Of a stretch of 64,000 bases of DNA, positions 45,515-55,724 are shown piece after piece; the first letter of the stretch is position 1; each line of letters begins with the position of its first letter. A model generated the notes under the pieces. The model was not told the origin of the DNA, ran no database searches, and worked only from the letters and a program-made list of their open reading frames with translations. The translations under genes and the position numbers were made by a program. This DNA comes from Hawksworthiomyces lignivorus (taxonomy: Eukaryota; Ascomycota; Sordariomycetes; Ophiostomatales; Ophiostomataceae), in assembly GCA_002917075.1 (NCBI GenBank), contig NTMA01000018.1:1-64000 (forward strand), written 5' to 3'.

Positions 45515-48500
45515 TCAACTGTAAGTAAAATCATCCAGACGTTGTCTCTTCTGCGCTCGACGCAGCCGAAAATAATTCTCCAAACCGTTCATCGCAGCAG
45601 CCGGTGTTTCTGGCTGTCCAGCAACTCCGTCAATGTTCCAAGAGTTAGCGCAGTGCTTAATAGGAAGCCCATCAAGGCCGATAGTAGGATCAACGGCATT
45701 GTCTAATCTAGATCCGCGAAACCTAGCCAGCTGCGGTAAGGCGCCATAAGTTGCCGAAGCGTGCGAGCTGGGAGGACTGCTGCTGTTGCTGTTCCCTGCC
45801 GAGAACAGTCGACTAGGAACCAGCAGGCCCGCCTGGTCTGACCCCGAGCTTGATGAATCCATCATCTCTACTATCTCACTAATGCCTGCATTTGGAAGTG
45901 TGAAGAATGATGGCGACTTGGAGGACAAGCCCGCTCTGCTCCCCATAGCGGAGGCCGCGCCCGGTTTTCGTTGAGCGCTTTCAGCCACGCCAAAGAGCAC
46001 AGCGCCTTCATGACACACTCTTTCGGAAGTGATGCTAGCTTTATCTTTGCGCCTCATCTTCGACCGGCTCTTCAATGTCTGTACTCGCAAAAGAGACGGT
46101 GACTGCTCCTCCGCGCATGTGCAGCAGTTAAAAGCCCTCCCGGGGACATTCCATCTCACTTGTCCGCTGAGCAGCCAACCAGCTTGCTTCCCCAGCGAGT
46201 GGCTCTGTCCTATCTTGAATCGCTCTAGATCAGCTACTGCCACTGCTAGCAGATCTCCGCCCTTGATTGCGGGAGTGTTCCAGAAACATGTGCCACAAGA
46301 ATTAGACGTGTCACGCGGCCGTAGAAGATCGCCAAAGCCACGTCCAAATAGCACCACTGCCTTGATTTCGCGAATGAAGTGGCTCCAGCCTTCAGCCTCG
46401 TCGCTCAGTTTGAGTACTTTGGGTTCGAACGGATCCGACCGATTTGCCACATCGAGGAAGTCGAAGCCTTCGAACTGGCGCCACGGAGACATGTGGACCC
46501 GCAGTCCAATACCATGCGGCTTTATGTCTTCTTGGTGGTCAATAATCTGCTCCAATATCCCAAATATATCTTCTACACGGTCCTGAAAGCTGTACCATTG
46601 AAATATGTAAGACTCTGCTCCTGCAATGACTCGCTTTGGACGAAGTGGCAAGGTTATATTGGCAACACTGGTGAGGATATTGACCGAAGCTGTACGGCCG
46701 GTCAGAGAAAGCTCTGGATCTGCTTCTTCGAACCGCTCTTGATCAAACGAGAATAAGTGTCTTAAGTCGCCTCTAGCATCCTCAACGAGCGACGTGCGGA
46801 CAAGATGCAAGAGCGCGCTTGGCCCGTCGACAAGCCATGCGATCCTGTCATCGATGTCATGAAGGACCACCGATTTTGTGTTGATCCAATTTATTTTCTC
46901 AAAATAATCAAGGTTTTTATGTTTCACAGGTACTGCTTTATCATTCTTGCGATAAGAAATGTCTCCCTCAATAGTGATGAACTTGCCAGCTGAGACGACA
47001 ACCTTTTCCAAGACCAACCCAGGACCTGGCTTGTCTAGCCACGAATTGCCGATGTTGAAACTAGCGCTGGGGTGACCGGTATAGTTTGCAACCTTGTCAC
47101 ACCAACCGACAATGTGTCTGGTACGATCCAGATCAGAGTAGTGCAGACGCTTCGATAAGTTGCTCCCTTTGTCGACCCTGTCATCCGAGTATGCTATGCG
47201 AGAGCCATCTTTGTTGCAAACAAGATGCCAAACGATGATGTCTTCAGAAAGTCGTGTAGGATACATCAATGTCGAAAAGCCCTTGATGCAGAGGCAGCTG
47301 CCAAACTCAACAACTTTTGGAGCAGAGGTAAGTGCCGCAGCTGTACTCAAAGGGATGTCCAGTCCCACAAAGCTTCGCGGTCTGTTCAGGACGGGAAATC
47401 CCTCAGCTATCACGAATCCATGGAAGAAGTCGTGCCAACAGTTACCGTATTCCTCGGGCACGGAGGATTGATTCAAGACTGTGGATGAGAATGCAATCTT
47501 GTATTTGGCACTTGTCGGCTTCATTATCATTCCGCCAGTGTCCGACAGATCTCCGAGTTCGGTCAAGATAGCCGTCGCTAGACATATTAAACCACTTCCG
47601 GACTCAGGTGGAGTCTGCAGAGCCGCTCCCAGCCACGCCAGCTGCTGGCCTATCTCCGCGACAGAGCAAATGACCCCGGCCACTTTAGCATGGAGAGAGT
47701 CATCTTCAATGAACACTTCAAGCTGAGTACCATCACGGAGCTCAATTGAGTGGTGTTCATGAGGTTGCGCAATGACCTGTTCTACAATGCCAAGGATCAG
47801 AGCACCCGCCATTGGCCACGTCTGCCGCATATATTCGAGGCAAGATAGAGCCTGGACAATGATAGAATGTCCAGTGAGAGTAATTATACCAGACAGCGAG
47901 TTTTTCGAGGGCTCTTCGCAAGCCAGTGTCGAGAGGACGCTAAGGGGATTCCAGGCCAGCGCAAAGGTGATTCCAACACGCGGGGGGCTGTGCCAGCGGC
48001 TTAGCTTTTCGTTTGGGTCATAGAAGGGACGAAGTATTTCATGACGTATTGCCTGCATCGCTGTTGGCTTTATAGCGCCGAGCTTAGCATCCCGATGAAT
48101 GTCATCCAGCAGCCATGAAAAAGCACTCGAGGAGTGCAGTATCTGATAGTATGGATCGATTTCAATAGGTGCGAGAGGCATGCCCTCATATATTCGCTCT
48201 GGTTCACAGTTATCGTGAGATTTGGCTTCATCAATTTCCCAGAAGGACTGAACCCTATCAAGAAGCGTTTCTTTTTCTGGGTGCGCTTCACTTTTTTTTT
48301 TCGTCCTCGTCTTCATCGCTGGCTTCGTCGAAAAGAATGTCAAGCTGGGAAGTACTGTCTCGAAAAGAATCAATGATTTCTGTAATTGCATTATGGGCGA
48401 CCCACATAATATCTCTGTGGCGCTGGGTTTTGCCCTGAAAGCCGATCCGGAGCGCAAAGTCCCGTAGCTTGTCCGGAAGACAGGTTCGAATGGTGTCAAA

Positions 48501-49114
48501 ATCCTGATCGGTATAGGATATTTTCAAGACGGCAAGGAGTTCATTCGCCACCTGAGCAGCGAAGTTGCTAGCTCGGTCTGGTAGACTTCCAGCGTTTGTA
48601 TTCGGCGAAAGAGCTCGTTTTCTGTCGTTATGTGTTGGCTCGCTTTGAATTTGCTCTGAGCTGGTTGGCACTGAGTTGCCGATTCCAAATGACCCGTGCA
48701 TTCCAGCAGCTGAACTGTTGTGTGACATTGTCCCATAGGCAGAATCACCATATTTGCTGACTGCAGTTCTGGAATATGGAATAGAACCAGCTGTGCGATC
48801 TTGCATCCTCAAGACATTCTGAGGAAGTGCATCAGTAACATCTTGAGAATAACGTGTGCTGTCTTGTTGTCTTCGTGTGTATTTTGTTACGTTCCATCTT
48901 TTTTTAGAGAATTTTTCTCGATAGGCTCTCTGTCTATATTTCTCGATGTCAATAAAAAAAATTAATATCGAAAGCGAAAGAAAACCGGCCAATAGACCTA
49001 CGACGCATCAAAACCCCTCTCTCTCATAATTTCTATCACTTTATTTAGAGGCAGATTTTGGTTCACATAGAGTTCGAGAATTTCTCGTTTTCTCTCTTCA
49101 AAGCGGCTAGACAT
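45515..49114 (-). CDS. Clr5-domain protein with the same C-terminal platform as the gene at 5750; apparent frameshift
   Basis: Exon 1 is 49114-49002, the intron 49001-48934 (68 bp) and exon 2 48933-45515. The joined N-terminus (FEERKREILELY, then ERGFDASQRAYREKF, then KRWNVTKY) is a Clr5 domain, a fungal DNA-binding-like helical domain usually at protein N-termini. The rest parallels the 1488-aa protein: DSAYGTMS, FALRIGFQGK, HRDIMWVAHN, LHSSSAFSWLL, WLVDGPSALLHLVR, CGTCFW and CCTC, and a Ser-rich end. The PD-(D/E)XK-like module is absent. At 48292-48301 a run of ten A (minus strand) shifts the frame; nine A would restore it and give about 1176 aa. A 37-nt intron could also bridge the frames but is very short. 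Either a sequencing miscount, a real lesion or slippage is possible. The gene is therefore disrupted as written. Confidence 0.75.
48292..48301 (-). other. Homopolymer A10 at the frame change
   Basis: On the minus strand the codons GAC-GAA run into ten A and then GTGAAGCG. As written the frame ends at TGA just after Lys-Lys-Lys. Losing one A joins the acidic segment (DEDE) to the downstream frame (SEAHPEKE), which matches the layout of the paralogue at 5750. Confidence 0.85.
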
Positions 49115-50600
49115 TTTCAAATAAAAAAGGAATACGCGGGCCGTAGTATCAACATAAATTCCCCAAGGGAGTAGAGAGTAAAGTATTGCAAATATTGATA
49201 TAGCTATTAAAAGACGAATTGTCATAAACGATTCAACAAAGTCGGTAAGATGGCAAAGCTGGGTTATTTGCAAAAGTGATTGAAAGAAATCAAACAGGAT
49301 TCCTCGCACATATAGAATTTAGACATCATGAAAAAAAAAAAACTTGAAGCCGACAGGCAAGGACAAGAGAGGAGCAGCGCTGCTACTTATAAGAAGAACC
49401 GCAAGGCTGAGGGCGAGGAAGCTTTTCACGGCGCTAATGCCATTTTAGAAATACACGAAGCCTATTCGACCACGTAATGTTCTTAGAAGTTGAACTAGCG
49501 GTCAGTGAGCACCAAATGTCGCCGACCATGGTTCAAGGCTCTTAGCAAAATATGCCCGATCCTCAGAAGAGCATATTTTCATTTTCTTACAGTTTTCTTG
49601 CCGAACGATTACGCCGCTTGGTTTAAACGGCGAAACCCCTTTGCATATGATTCCTATTCAAGGCTTCGTGCTCGAGACATAAAGTTGCGGATAATTGCTA
49701 GATGGATTGTGAATTTCTTAATCAGGGATCTCCAATTCCGTACAGATCAGACACGAACTTAAGAAATAATGGCTACATCGCTTCGATTATCGCCCAAAGG
49801 TCCCACTACAATAGCAGAGGTTCCAGTTAGACATCCAAGCCCCTGTCCATGTCGTCCCTTACAACTGCTGCTGCGAGGCACTTTTGATTTTAGAGTATCA
49901 TGTTCAGTAGACTCTCTGTTTGTAATTTTTTTCACCATTAACAAAATAAGCAACAAATTTGGTTTCTTAGAGAGAGAGAAACGAAGGAAGGAGTGAGAGA
50001 AGGCTTTTCAAAATAGAAATAAGTTGCCTAGAGGAATTTTTCGTGTTATGGTATCTGTTTAGATAGGCGTCATTTTATGAATATGCACAATTGGGTTCAT
50101 TCGCTTGTAAAAAGTCGAGAATTTTTTGGTTTTTTTTTCTCTGGCAAAGTGCGAGTTATTGTGAAATCATGATTGGCTGTCTCGCCAAGTCATACGTGTT
50201 GCAGAATGAAGACGAATAGGCTGGTAGGATGGAGAACAAGGGTCCTTCAAGTAATTAGCTGACAGAGTATTGTGGCTCACTGAATACCCTATGAAAATTA
50301 AAGAGACATCATCTGCAGCAGACAGAACAAGGCGAGAGAGAAGCAATGGGCAGATGGCTCGCAAGGCTGAGGTCGAAGCGGCTTTCAGAAGCTGTGTCCC
50401 TGGTTTCTGGGGGACACTAAGCCTAATCTGCTGTAGAGCATTTCTGGAAAGCCAAAGCGGGTCCAGCTGCTGCGTTACGTAAGCACACCACGTTGCGAAC
50501 TGCGGCAGAGAGGTCCCATTTTTATTTTCTTTATTTTGGGATTTAATTTAATAGCAAATCCCTTCACAAAATGGGTCGGTGCACCGCCCACATACAATAA
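49115..50600. other. Intergenic region, no gene recognised
   Basis: AT-rich 5' flank of the Clr5 gene. Two short segments (about 49395-49430 and 50360-50392) share a CGCAAGGCTGAGG word, and the second also shares GGCTTTCAGAAG with 45127-45138. An 85-codon plus ORF at 49505-49762 has basic composition but no family match and was not called. Confidence 0.4.
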
Positions 50601-51061
50601 AAAACAGCGTGTTATTGGGACTCAGACCGAACCCTGGGCTCAACGGTACCTAGCCTGAGCGCGCCCATCGGTCCGGATACTTCGGATTGCTTTCGTTTAT
50701 CACTTTTCTCTGCGGCGGCCTCCTTTGTTGCGTGTCACACTGCCGCATTTCGGGGTCATTGCTGACTCTCCTTTTTCCATTTCCTTCGGCTCTTGTGCGC
50801 TGTTTCTCACCTCACACGTTTGTTTTCTCCGCCTCCTATTATCTCTTCGACTTTCTCTTCCTTTCTCTTACTCTCCTCAATGGCGTTTGCATCGACCACA
50901 CGGCTCGCTTCCGACCCTACTGTCTTTCTCTAGACCTCATCTGTCTATCCTGTGAGGGGGCTCTAACTCGGTCAGCCGATAGAACTGCCCTCTTTTTGTC
51001 TTAGCTTGTTCTCAAGCTCCCGCTCTTTTCTACAACAATCTTCCCTCCACCGCACCATGCA
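50601..51061 (+). promoter_or_regulatory. CT-rich promoter / 5' leader of the glucosyltransferase gene
   Basis: The 350 bp before the ATG are strongly pyrimidine-rich (TCTCCTTTTCC, CTTTCTCTTACTCTCC), a usual feature of promoters of steadily expressed genes in filamentous fungi. No TATA box is evident. Confidence 0.45.
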
Positions 51062-52957
51062 ATGTTGGAGCTCGTGGCACAGGGGATTTCTTGCGTCTGG
51101 GCCATCTGGAGCTGCGCCGTGCTCCTAGTGCAAGGCATTGGCATTTCCCAGCTGTAAGTCTGGCGCTGAGCAGCCCAGCAAAACCTAAAGGGCTTGGCGT
51201 TTTCCCCATCACCCACCCACGCACTTTGTCTGGTGGCACTCGCTGACCGTTGCACCCCTTTTTCTCTTCGCCCTCTGCACAGCTTCCGCCACTATGCAAA
51301 GCCGCCGCGCCGCGCCGCCGTCGAATTGCTCGCCGAGCAAGGTGCCCTCGCCGACGTCCCCCACGTCACCGTCATCCGCCCCGTCAAGGGCCTCGAGCCC
51401 GCCCTGTACGAGTGCCTCGCGTCCACCTTCCAGCAGACCTACCCGCGCGCGCGGCTGAGCGTGCACCTGTGCGTCGAGGACCGCAGCGATCCGGCGCTGC
51501 CCGTGCTGGAGCGCGTCGTGGCCGACTTTCCGGACGTGGACGCGCGCATCTACGTCGAGACCGAGGACCCGCTGCTGCACGGCCCCGCGGGCCATGTGCA
51601 CAACCTGGGGCCCAACCCCAAGATCCGCAACATCAGCCGCGCCTACCGCGAGGCCCGCGGCGCCGTCGTCTGGATCGTCGACTGCAACGTGTGGGTGGCG
51701 CCCGGCGTGGCCGGCCGCATGGTCGACAAGTTGTACGGGTTCCGGCCGGCCGGGCAGCCGCGCGCGGCGCCGTACAAGTTTGTGCACCAGCTGCCGATGG
51801 TGGTGGACGTGACGGGCGTGGCGGAGGCGGGGGCGCAGGCGAGCCCTACCGGCGGCGGAGGCGGCGCCCGCCTGGACGAGATGTTCATGGCCACGACGCA
51901 CGCCAAGTTCTACAGCGCCATCAACACGGTGGGCGTGGCGCCCTGCATCGTCGGCAAGAGCAACATGTTCCGCAAGCCGCACCTGGACCGCCTCACGGAC
52001 CCCGCGCAGAACCCCACGGTGCTGCGAGCCGCCGATGCCCGGCGCGGCCGCGGCGTCGACTTTTTCTCCTCGTACATCTGCGAGGACCACCTGATCGGCG
52101 ACCTGCTGTGGCGGTCGCCGGTGCCGCCCGAAGCCGTCGTCGACGGCGCGGGGCGGCCCCAGCTGCTGCGCTACCGCAACCACGGCCTCGTCACCGGCGA
52201 CCTCGCCCTGCAGCCCATGGCCGACGCCGCCGTCGCCGCCTACGTCGCTCGCCGCGTGCGCTGGCTGCGCGTGCGCAAATGGACCGTGCTGCTGGCGACG
52301 CTCGTCGAGCCGGGCGTCGAGTCGCTGCTGTGCTGCTTCTACGCCTCCTTTGCGCTGACCACGCTCGGCCCGCGCTTTTTGGGGTCTGCTGCCCCACAGG
52401 GCCTCGCCGCCTGGTTCCTCCAGCCCACCTGGGCCGCCATGCTGCGCTGCTGGCTCGCCGGCGTCGCCGTCTGGATGGCCGCCGACTGGTGCACCTACCG
52501 CCACCTGCAGGCCTGCAAGAGCGTGGCCGCCAGCGACGTCGACGGCAGCGCCGCCGCCGGCAGCTACGTCGACGATGACGACACCGAGAGCCGCGGTAGT
52601 GGCAGCGGCGCCGCGACGGCGGGCGCAGCAGCAACAACAACTGCTGCTGCTGCTGCGCTCCCCGTCTTTGCCCGCGGCCGCGGCCGCCCCCTCGGCCTCC
52701 CGCCCCGGCCCTTTGCCCAGTGGCTCGCCGCCTGGCTCGGCCGCGAGCTGCTCGCCCTGCCCATCTGGACCTGGGCCGTCCTGCTCGGCGCCACCGTCGA
52801 CTGGCGCGGCAAGCACTTCAAGGTCCGCATGGACATGAGCGTCGTCGAGCTGGCCGCCGACGCGCCGCCGTCAGGCGCCGCGGAAGCGGGGCCGTCGTCG
52901 GTCACCGACCCTGCGGGCCACGGCCGCGCCGGCAACGGCAAGGCACGGGTGGACTAG
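51062..52957 (+). CDS. Ceramide glucosyltransferase (glucosylceramide synthase, GT21)
   Basis: Exons 51062-51153 and 51283-52957 (intron 129 bp, GTAAGT donor, CTCTGCACAG acceptor) give 588 aa. The enzyme transfers glucose from UDP-glucose to ceramide on Golgi/ER membranes, making glucosylceramide. The order of motifs is that of GT21: VTVIRPVKG (60-67), D1 as Glu96-Asp97, D2 as Asp164 in VDCNVW, a conserved FMATTHAKFY-type loop, D3 as Glu298-Asp299 in CEDHLIGD, and RRVRW (354-358). A membrane segment lies at the N-terminus and two or more near 370-440. A long Ala/Ser/Asp-rich insert at about 450-500 is encoded by GC-rich simple sequence. The ATG at 51062 gives the hydrophobic anchor expected; the ATG at 51057 is out of frame. 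The gene is far richer in GC than its surroundings. It is normally a conserved, single-copy gene. Confidence 0.95.
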
Positions 52958-53714
52958 AAAAGAAGAAGATTTTTGCCAATGATGAGGGAGATCAACGCTT
53001 ATGCATAGACAGAATAAAGTGGTGCATCGTACTCCACGATGCAGTTGTATTGGTACGAAGCTGCATAGCAACATATGGGACGGCGTATCGGGATGACATG
53101 AACGCATTTCTTTTTCTTACATCGAGCTGCTAGACCATTGAGATACAAAAATTAAAACCATAATGCTAGGAAGAACAATTTGACCGGGCCTGGCCAGCTG
53201 CATGGCTAGTTGTGACGCTCCAGCGTGGCACTTCGTAGCATGTCCGCACACGCCAGAGGCAACGCAGGGAGAGGTATTGGAGCAGTTATATATGTTCGAC
53301 TGAACTTTTGACAGCGTTGTATGTGTGCCTAAAAACTGGAGACAGCTCGTATTTTCGACGTTTTGCTTGCTTTCTCAGTCAAATTCGGTCGAGTTTAGCG
53401 GTGTTAACAGCGGCAAATGGCTACATCATGTAGTTCACTTGTCTGAAATGCTAGACTCAAAAATTATGGGGCGACATCATTATTATACAACTACTGCAAT
53501 ATTCACAATACCGCATGGATACCTATTATCTGTTTTATATAATTATATATTTTCATAATTGAATACGTTCAGTCTTTACTGCAGCTGTTCGTTATGCCTT
53601 AGCCTTTTAGTAGGCTACTCGTTGAGAGCTGATCCTGCAAGAGCCACTTAGACCGAGAAACTAAACACAACTTCAAGTGACAGCTGGCTGCTCTCTCGAC
53701 TCTATGTCCGCGTC
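52958..53714. other. Intergenic region, no gene recognised
   Basis: Convergent 3' flanks of the glucosyltransferase and BTB genes. AT-rich, with short ORFs only. Confidence 0.45.
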
Positions 53715-55007
53715 TCATGTTGGCGCTCTTGTCTGCAGCTTAATCTTGGATGACCTGAAGTCTTCCAATCTCAGGCCATCTAGATCCGACTCCAAGCGGT
53801 CAATAATTGGCCCAATAAAGTCCGAAATACGACATAAGTGAGGTTGCTCTCCCTGATATCCGTACATATCAGAATACCATTCTGGCGATTGAATATTTCG
53901 GACAGCTGTTGTTATTTCTGTGATGCTGTATCCAATTACCAAGTCCTCAGATTGTAGAGATAGCATACCACCTGCTTGCATTCCTTTAGTGAGCGCACCG
54001 AGGAGAATCGACGAGCATGCAAAGGTGCATGCCTTACGATTATCACGCAAGTATACCAGGAGGTCGGAAAGCGTGGTGAAGACATTGGAGATCCATTTCC
54101 GCCTGGCTTTGTCGATCTTGTCTGAGGAACTGATCAGCATTTTCAAATGAAACGTGCTCTTTCGATATAGCCTACCTGCTACTTCTTTTGCGACTGGGAG
54201 ATCTGCAATGTTTAGTAGGCCCCAGCTTTCTCTTAAAACGATCTTTGTCGTGGCTTTAAACAAATCAACTTGAGAAAATACCCAAGATACAAGAAGCCAC
54301 AAGATGAGGTCTCTACCGTACTTCGTTGGGGCTTGAGGTCTTAGGTTCTGAATCCATATTTCAGAGAAGAGCTCGACCACTTCGTGGCACTTGTAGTAAT
54401 CAACTAGAACGGCAATTTTCGCTAGCATCTCAAGGTTGACAGATCTCGGGACACTGCTGACATGGCCATGGATAACATTCATTAAGATCTTCAAGGCGTT
54501 TTCGTCCCAGTTTTCTGCGTTCACCACATTCTCTGATGCTTCCTGATAGTCCCTCAACGCAGCCTTGAAAAAGCTAGAGGCTAGTATCAGATGTCTTGAC
54601 GAGACTCGCATGTGTATTTCCGGTTGTAGCGTTGGAGAGTCGGGCATAGAGAGAGGTTCTTCTAAATATGTGTCTGCTGGATGCTCGCCGGCGGATACTT
54701 CTTCTGAAGGTGATTCTTCTGTTGATACTTCTTCGGGAGGTAAAACAGGTGCCCAAAGAGTAGGTCGCCTAGAAGGCTGAGCAAAAATAGATCCCTCGGA
54801 AATGTATGGCTTGCGAATTGCAGGATCAAGGTTTTCAAACGAGTTACTAGGTGATCTCGATTCTGCTTCCAAAGTTTGAGCCAGTGGCTTCGAGAAGTTT
54901 TGCACAATAGACTCTTCGCCGTCAGACCAGACCATAAACGGCGCATTAGGGTTGTGGAGAATTAGTTGTATATCTCCGTTAGGATCAAAGATCAAAGTGT
55001 CATCCAT
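53715..55007 (-). CDS. BTB/POZ-domain protein
   Basis: Single exon, 430 aa. The fungal BTB pattern is split. A first strand region DPNGDIQLILHN lies at about 8-19, then an insertion of about 110 residues rich in Glu, Pro and Ser with near-repeats (PEEVSTEE, SEEVSAGE), then IHMRVSSRHLILASSFFKAAL (131-151), the heart of the fold. A helical C-terminal region follows (MNVIHGHVSSVP, LVDYYKCHEVV). BTB domains mediate dimerisation and can recruit cullin-3; in fungi most stand-alone members are uncharacterised. No Kelch, MATH or zinc-finger partner is present. It sits 718 bp from the neighbouring HET gene on the same strand. The coding insertion has short direct repeats that may vary in length between strains. 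Confidence 0.85.
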   Translation of the reverse strand: MDDTLIFDPNGDIQLILHNPNAPFMVWSDGEESIVQNFSKPLAQTLEAESRSPSNSFENLDPAIRKPYISEGSIFAQPSRRPTLWAPVLPPEEVSTEESPSEEVSAGEHPADTYLEEPLSMPDSPTLQPEIHMRVSSRHLILASSFFKAALRDYQEASENVVNAENWDENALKILMNVIHGHVSSVPRSVNLEMLAKIAVLVDYYKCHEVVELFSEIWIQNLRPQAPTKYGRDLILWLLVSWVFSQVDLFKATTKIVLRESWGLLNIADLPVAKEVAGRLYRKSTFHLKMLISSSDKIDKARRKWISNVFTTLSDLLVYLRDNRKACTFACSSILLGALTKGMQAGGMLSLQSEDLVIGYSITEITTAVRNIQSPEWYSDMYGYQGEQPHLCRISDFIGPIIDRLESDLDGLRLEDFRSSKIKLQTRAPT

Positions 55008-55724
55008 GATATATCGGTCGATGGAGTTGTAACTATTGAGACAACGTTAGGTTGTTCGAGATTTCAATGCGTTCAGGAGCCCTCTTGGGATCTAAGTGTC
55101 TCTACATAAACATAAATAGAGATGTTCACAGAGAGGGAGTTTTAACCAATGCGGGACCGCGGGGTTGGTGCCTAATCTAACTCGTGCGTTCATAAAACAC
55201 CTGCTCAAGTAATAGAACGACCTGGTTTGATTTCATTTTGGAATCAAATACAAATGGTCGTACTGGAGTCTCGTTCGACAATCCTCTCTAGCTTTATCCG
55301 TGCTATGTTATATATCCGCTCATAATATGGCAATCCTCTTTCATGTGTTCATAGACGTATTTAGATTGTAGTATTGGCTCCCCTGTGCTGGCGCCACCTC
55401 TACCAGCGATTTGACACTATATGTCATGGCTAAGACTGTTGAGTGATGCCACTAGGCCACTGTACCAGTACAAAAAGGATCAATCCCCTTGGACATATGT
55501 AACAGAACCTTATAACTTAACAAAGACATGTGATGATATGCTTGTGGCGGTCAGATATTACTGGTATCGGAGGGGTATGCTTGGGTAGCAACGGCGACAT
55601 AATTGATAGGACACGGCGGCACGCTGTTTACAGCATAGCTCAGTACTTACGGCATCGGTCATTTTAGGAAATACCATAATCCGTTCCACATCTAGATGCA
55701 TCTGCAGGGTGAACAAAGATCACC
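55008..55724. other. Intergenic region with dispersed repeat copy 2
   Basis: Separates the HET gene (ends 55725) from the BTB gene (starts 55007), both on the minus strand. Contains the repeat at 55438-55525. No gene is recognised. Confidence 0.45.
55438..55525. repeat. Dispersed repeat, copy 2
   Basis: Matches 541-627 in the same orientation with about four in five bases identical, from GTTGAGTG through CACTGTACCAGT and TGTAACAG to TTATAACT(T/C)AACAA. No coding capacity or inverted ends were seen. Confidence 0.55.

Noticed and set aside
48325..48361. 37-nt intron as the explanation for the frame change in the Clr5-platform gene
   Set aside because: It has GT and AG ends and the right phase, but it is shorter than any other intron here and would delete an acidic segment that the paralogue keeps. 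The homopolymer indel is simpler.
51250..52578. 442-codon plus ORF in another frame
   Set aside because: Arg/Pro/Ala-rich product of the same GC-rich gene; no splice logic or family match.
51209..52816. 535-codon minus-strand ORF opposite the glucosyltransferase
   Set aside because: It exists because the sense gene is GC-rich with few stop-forming triplets. Its translation is Ala/Gly/Val/Asp-rich without motifs, while the plus strand has all GT21 motifs.
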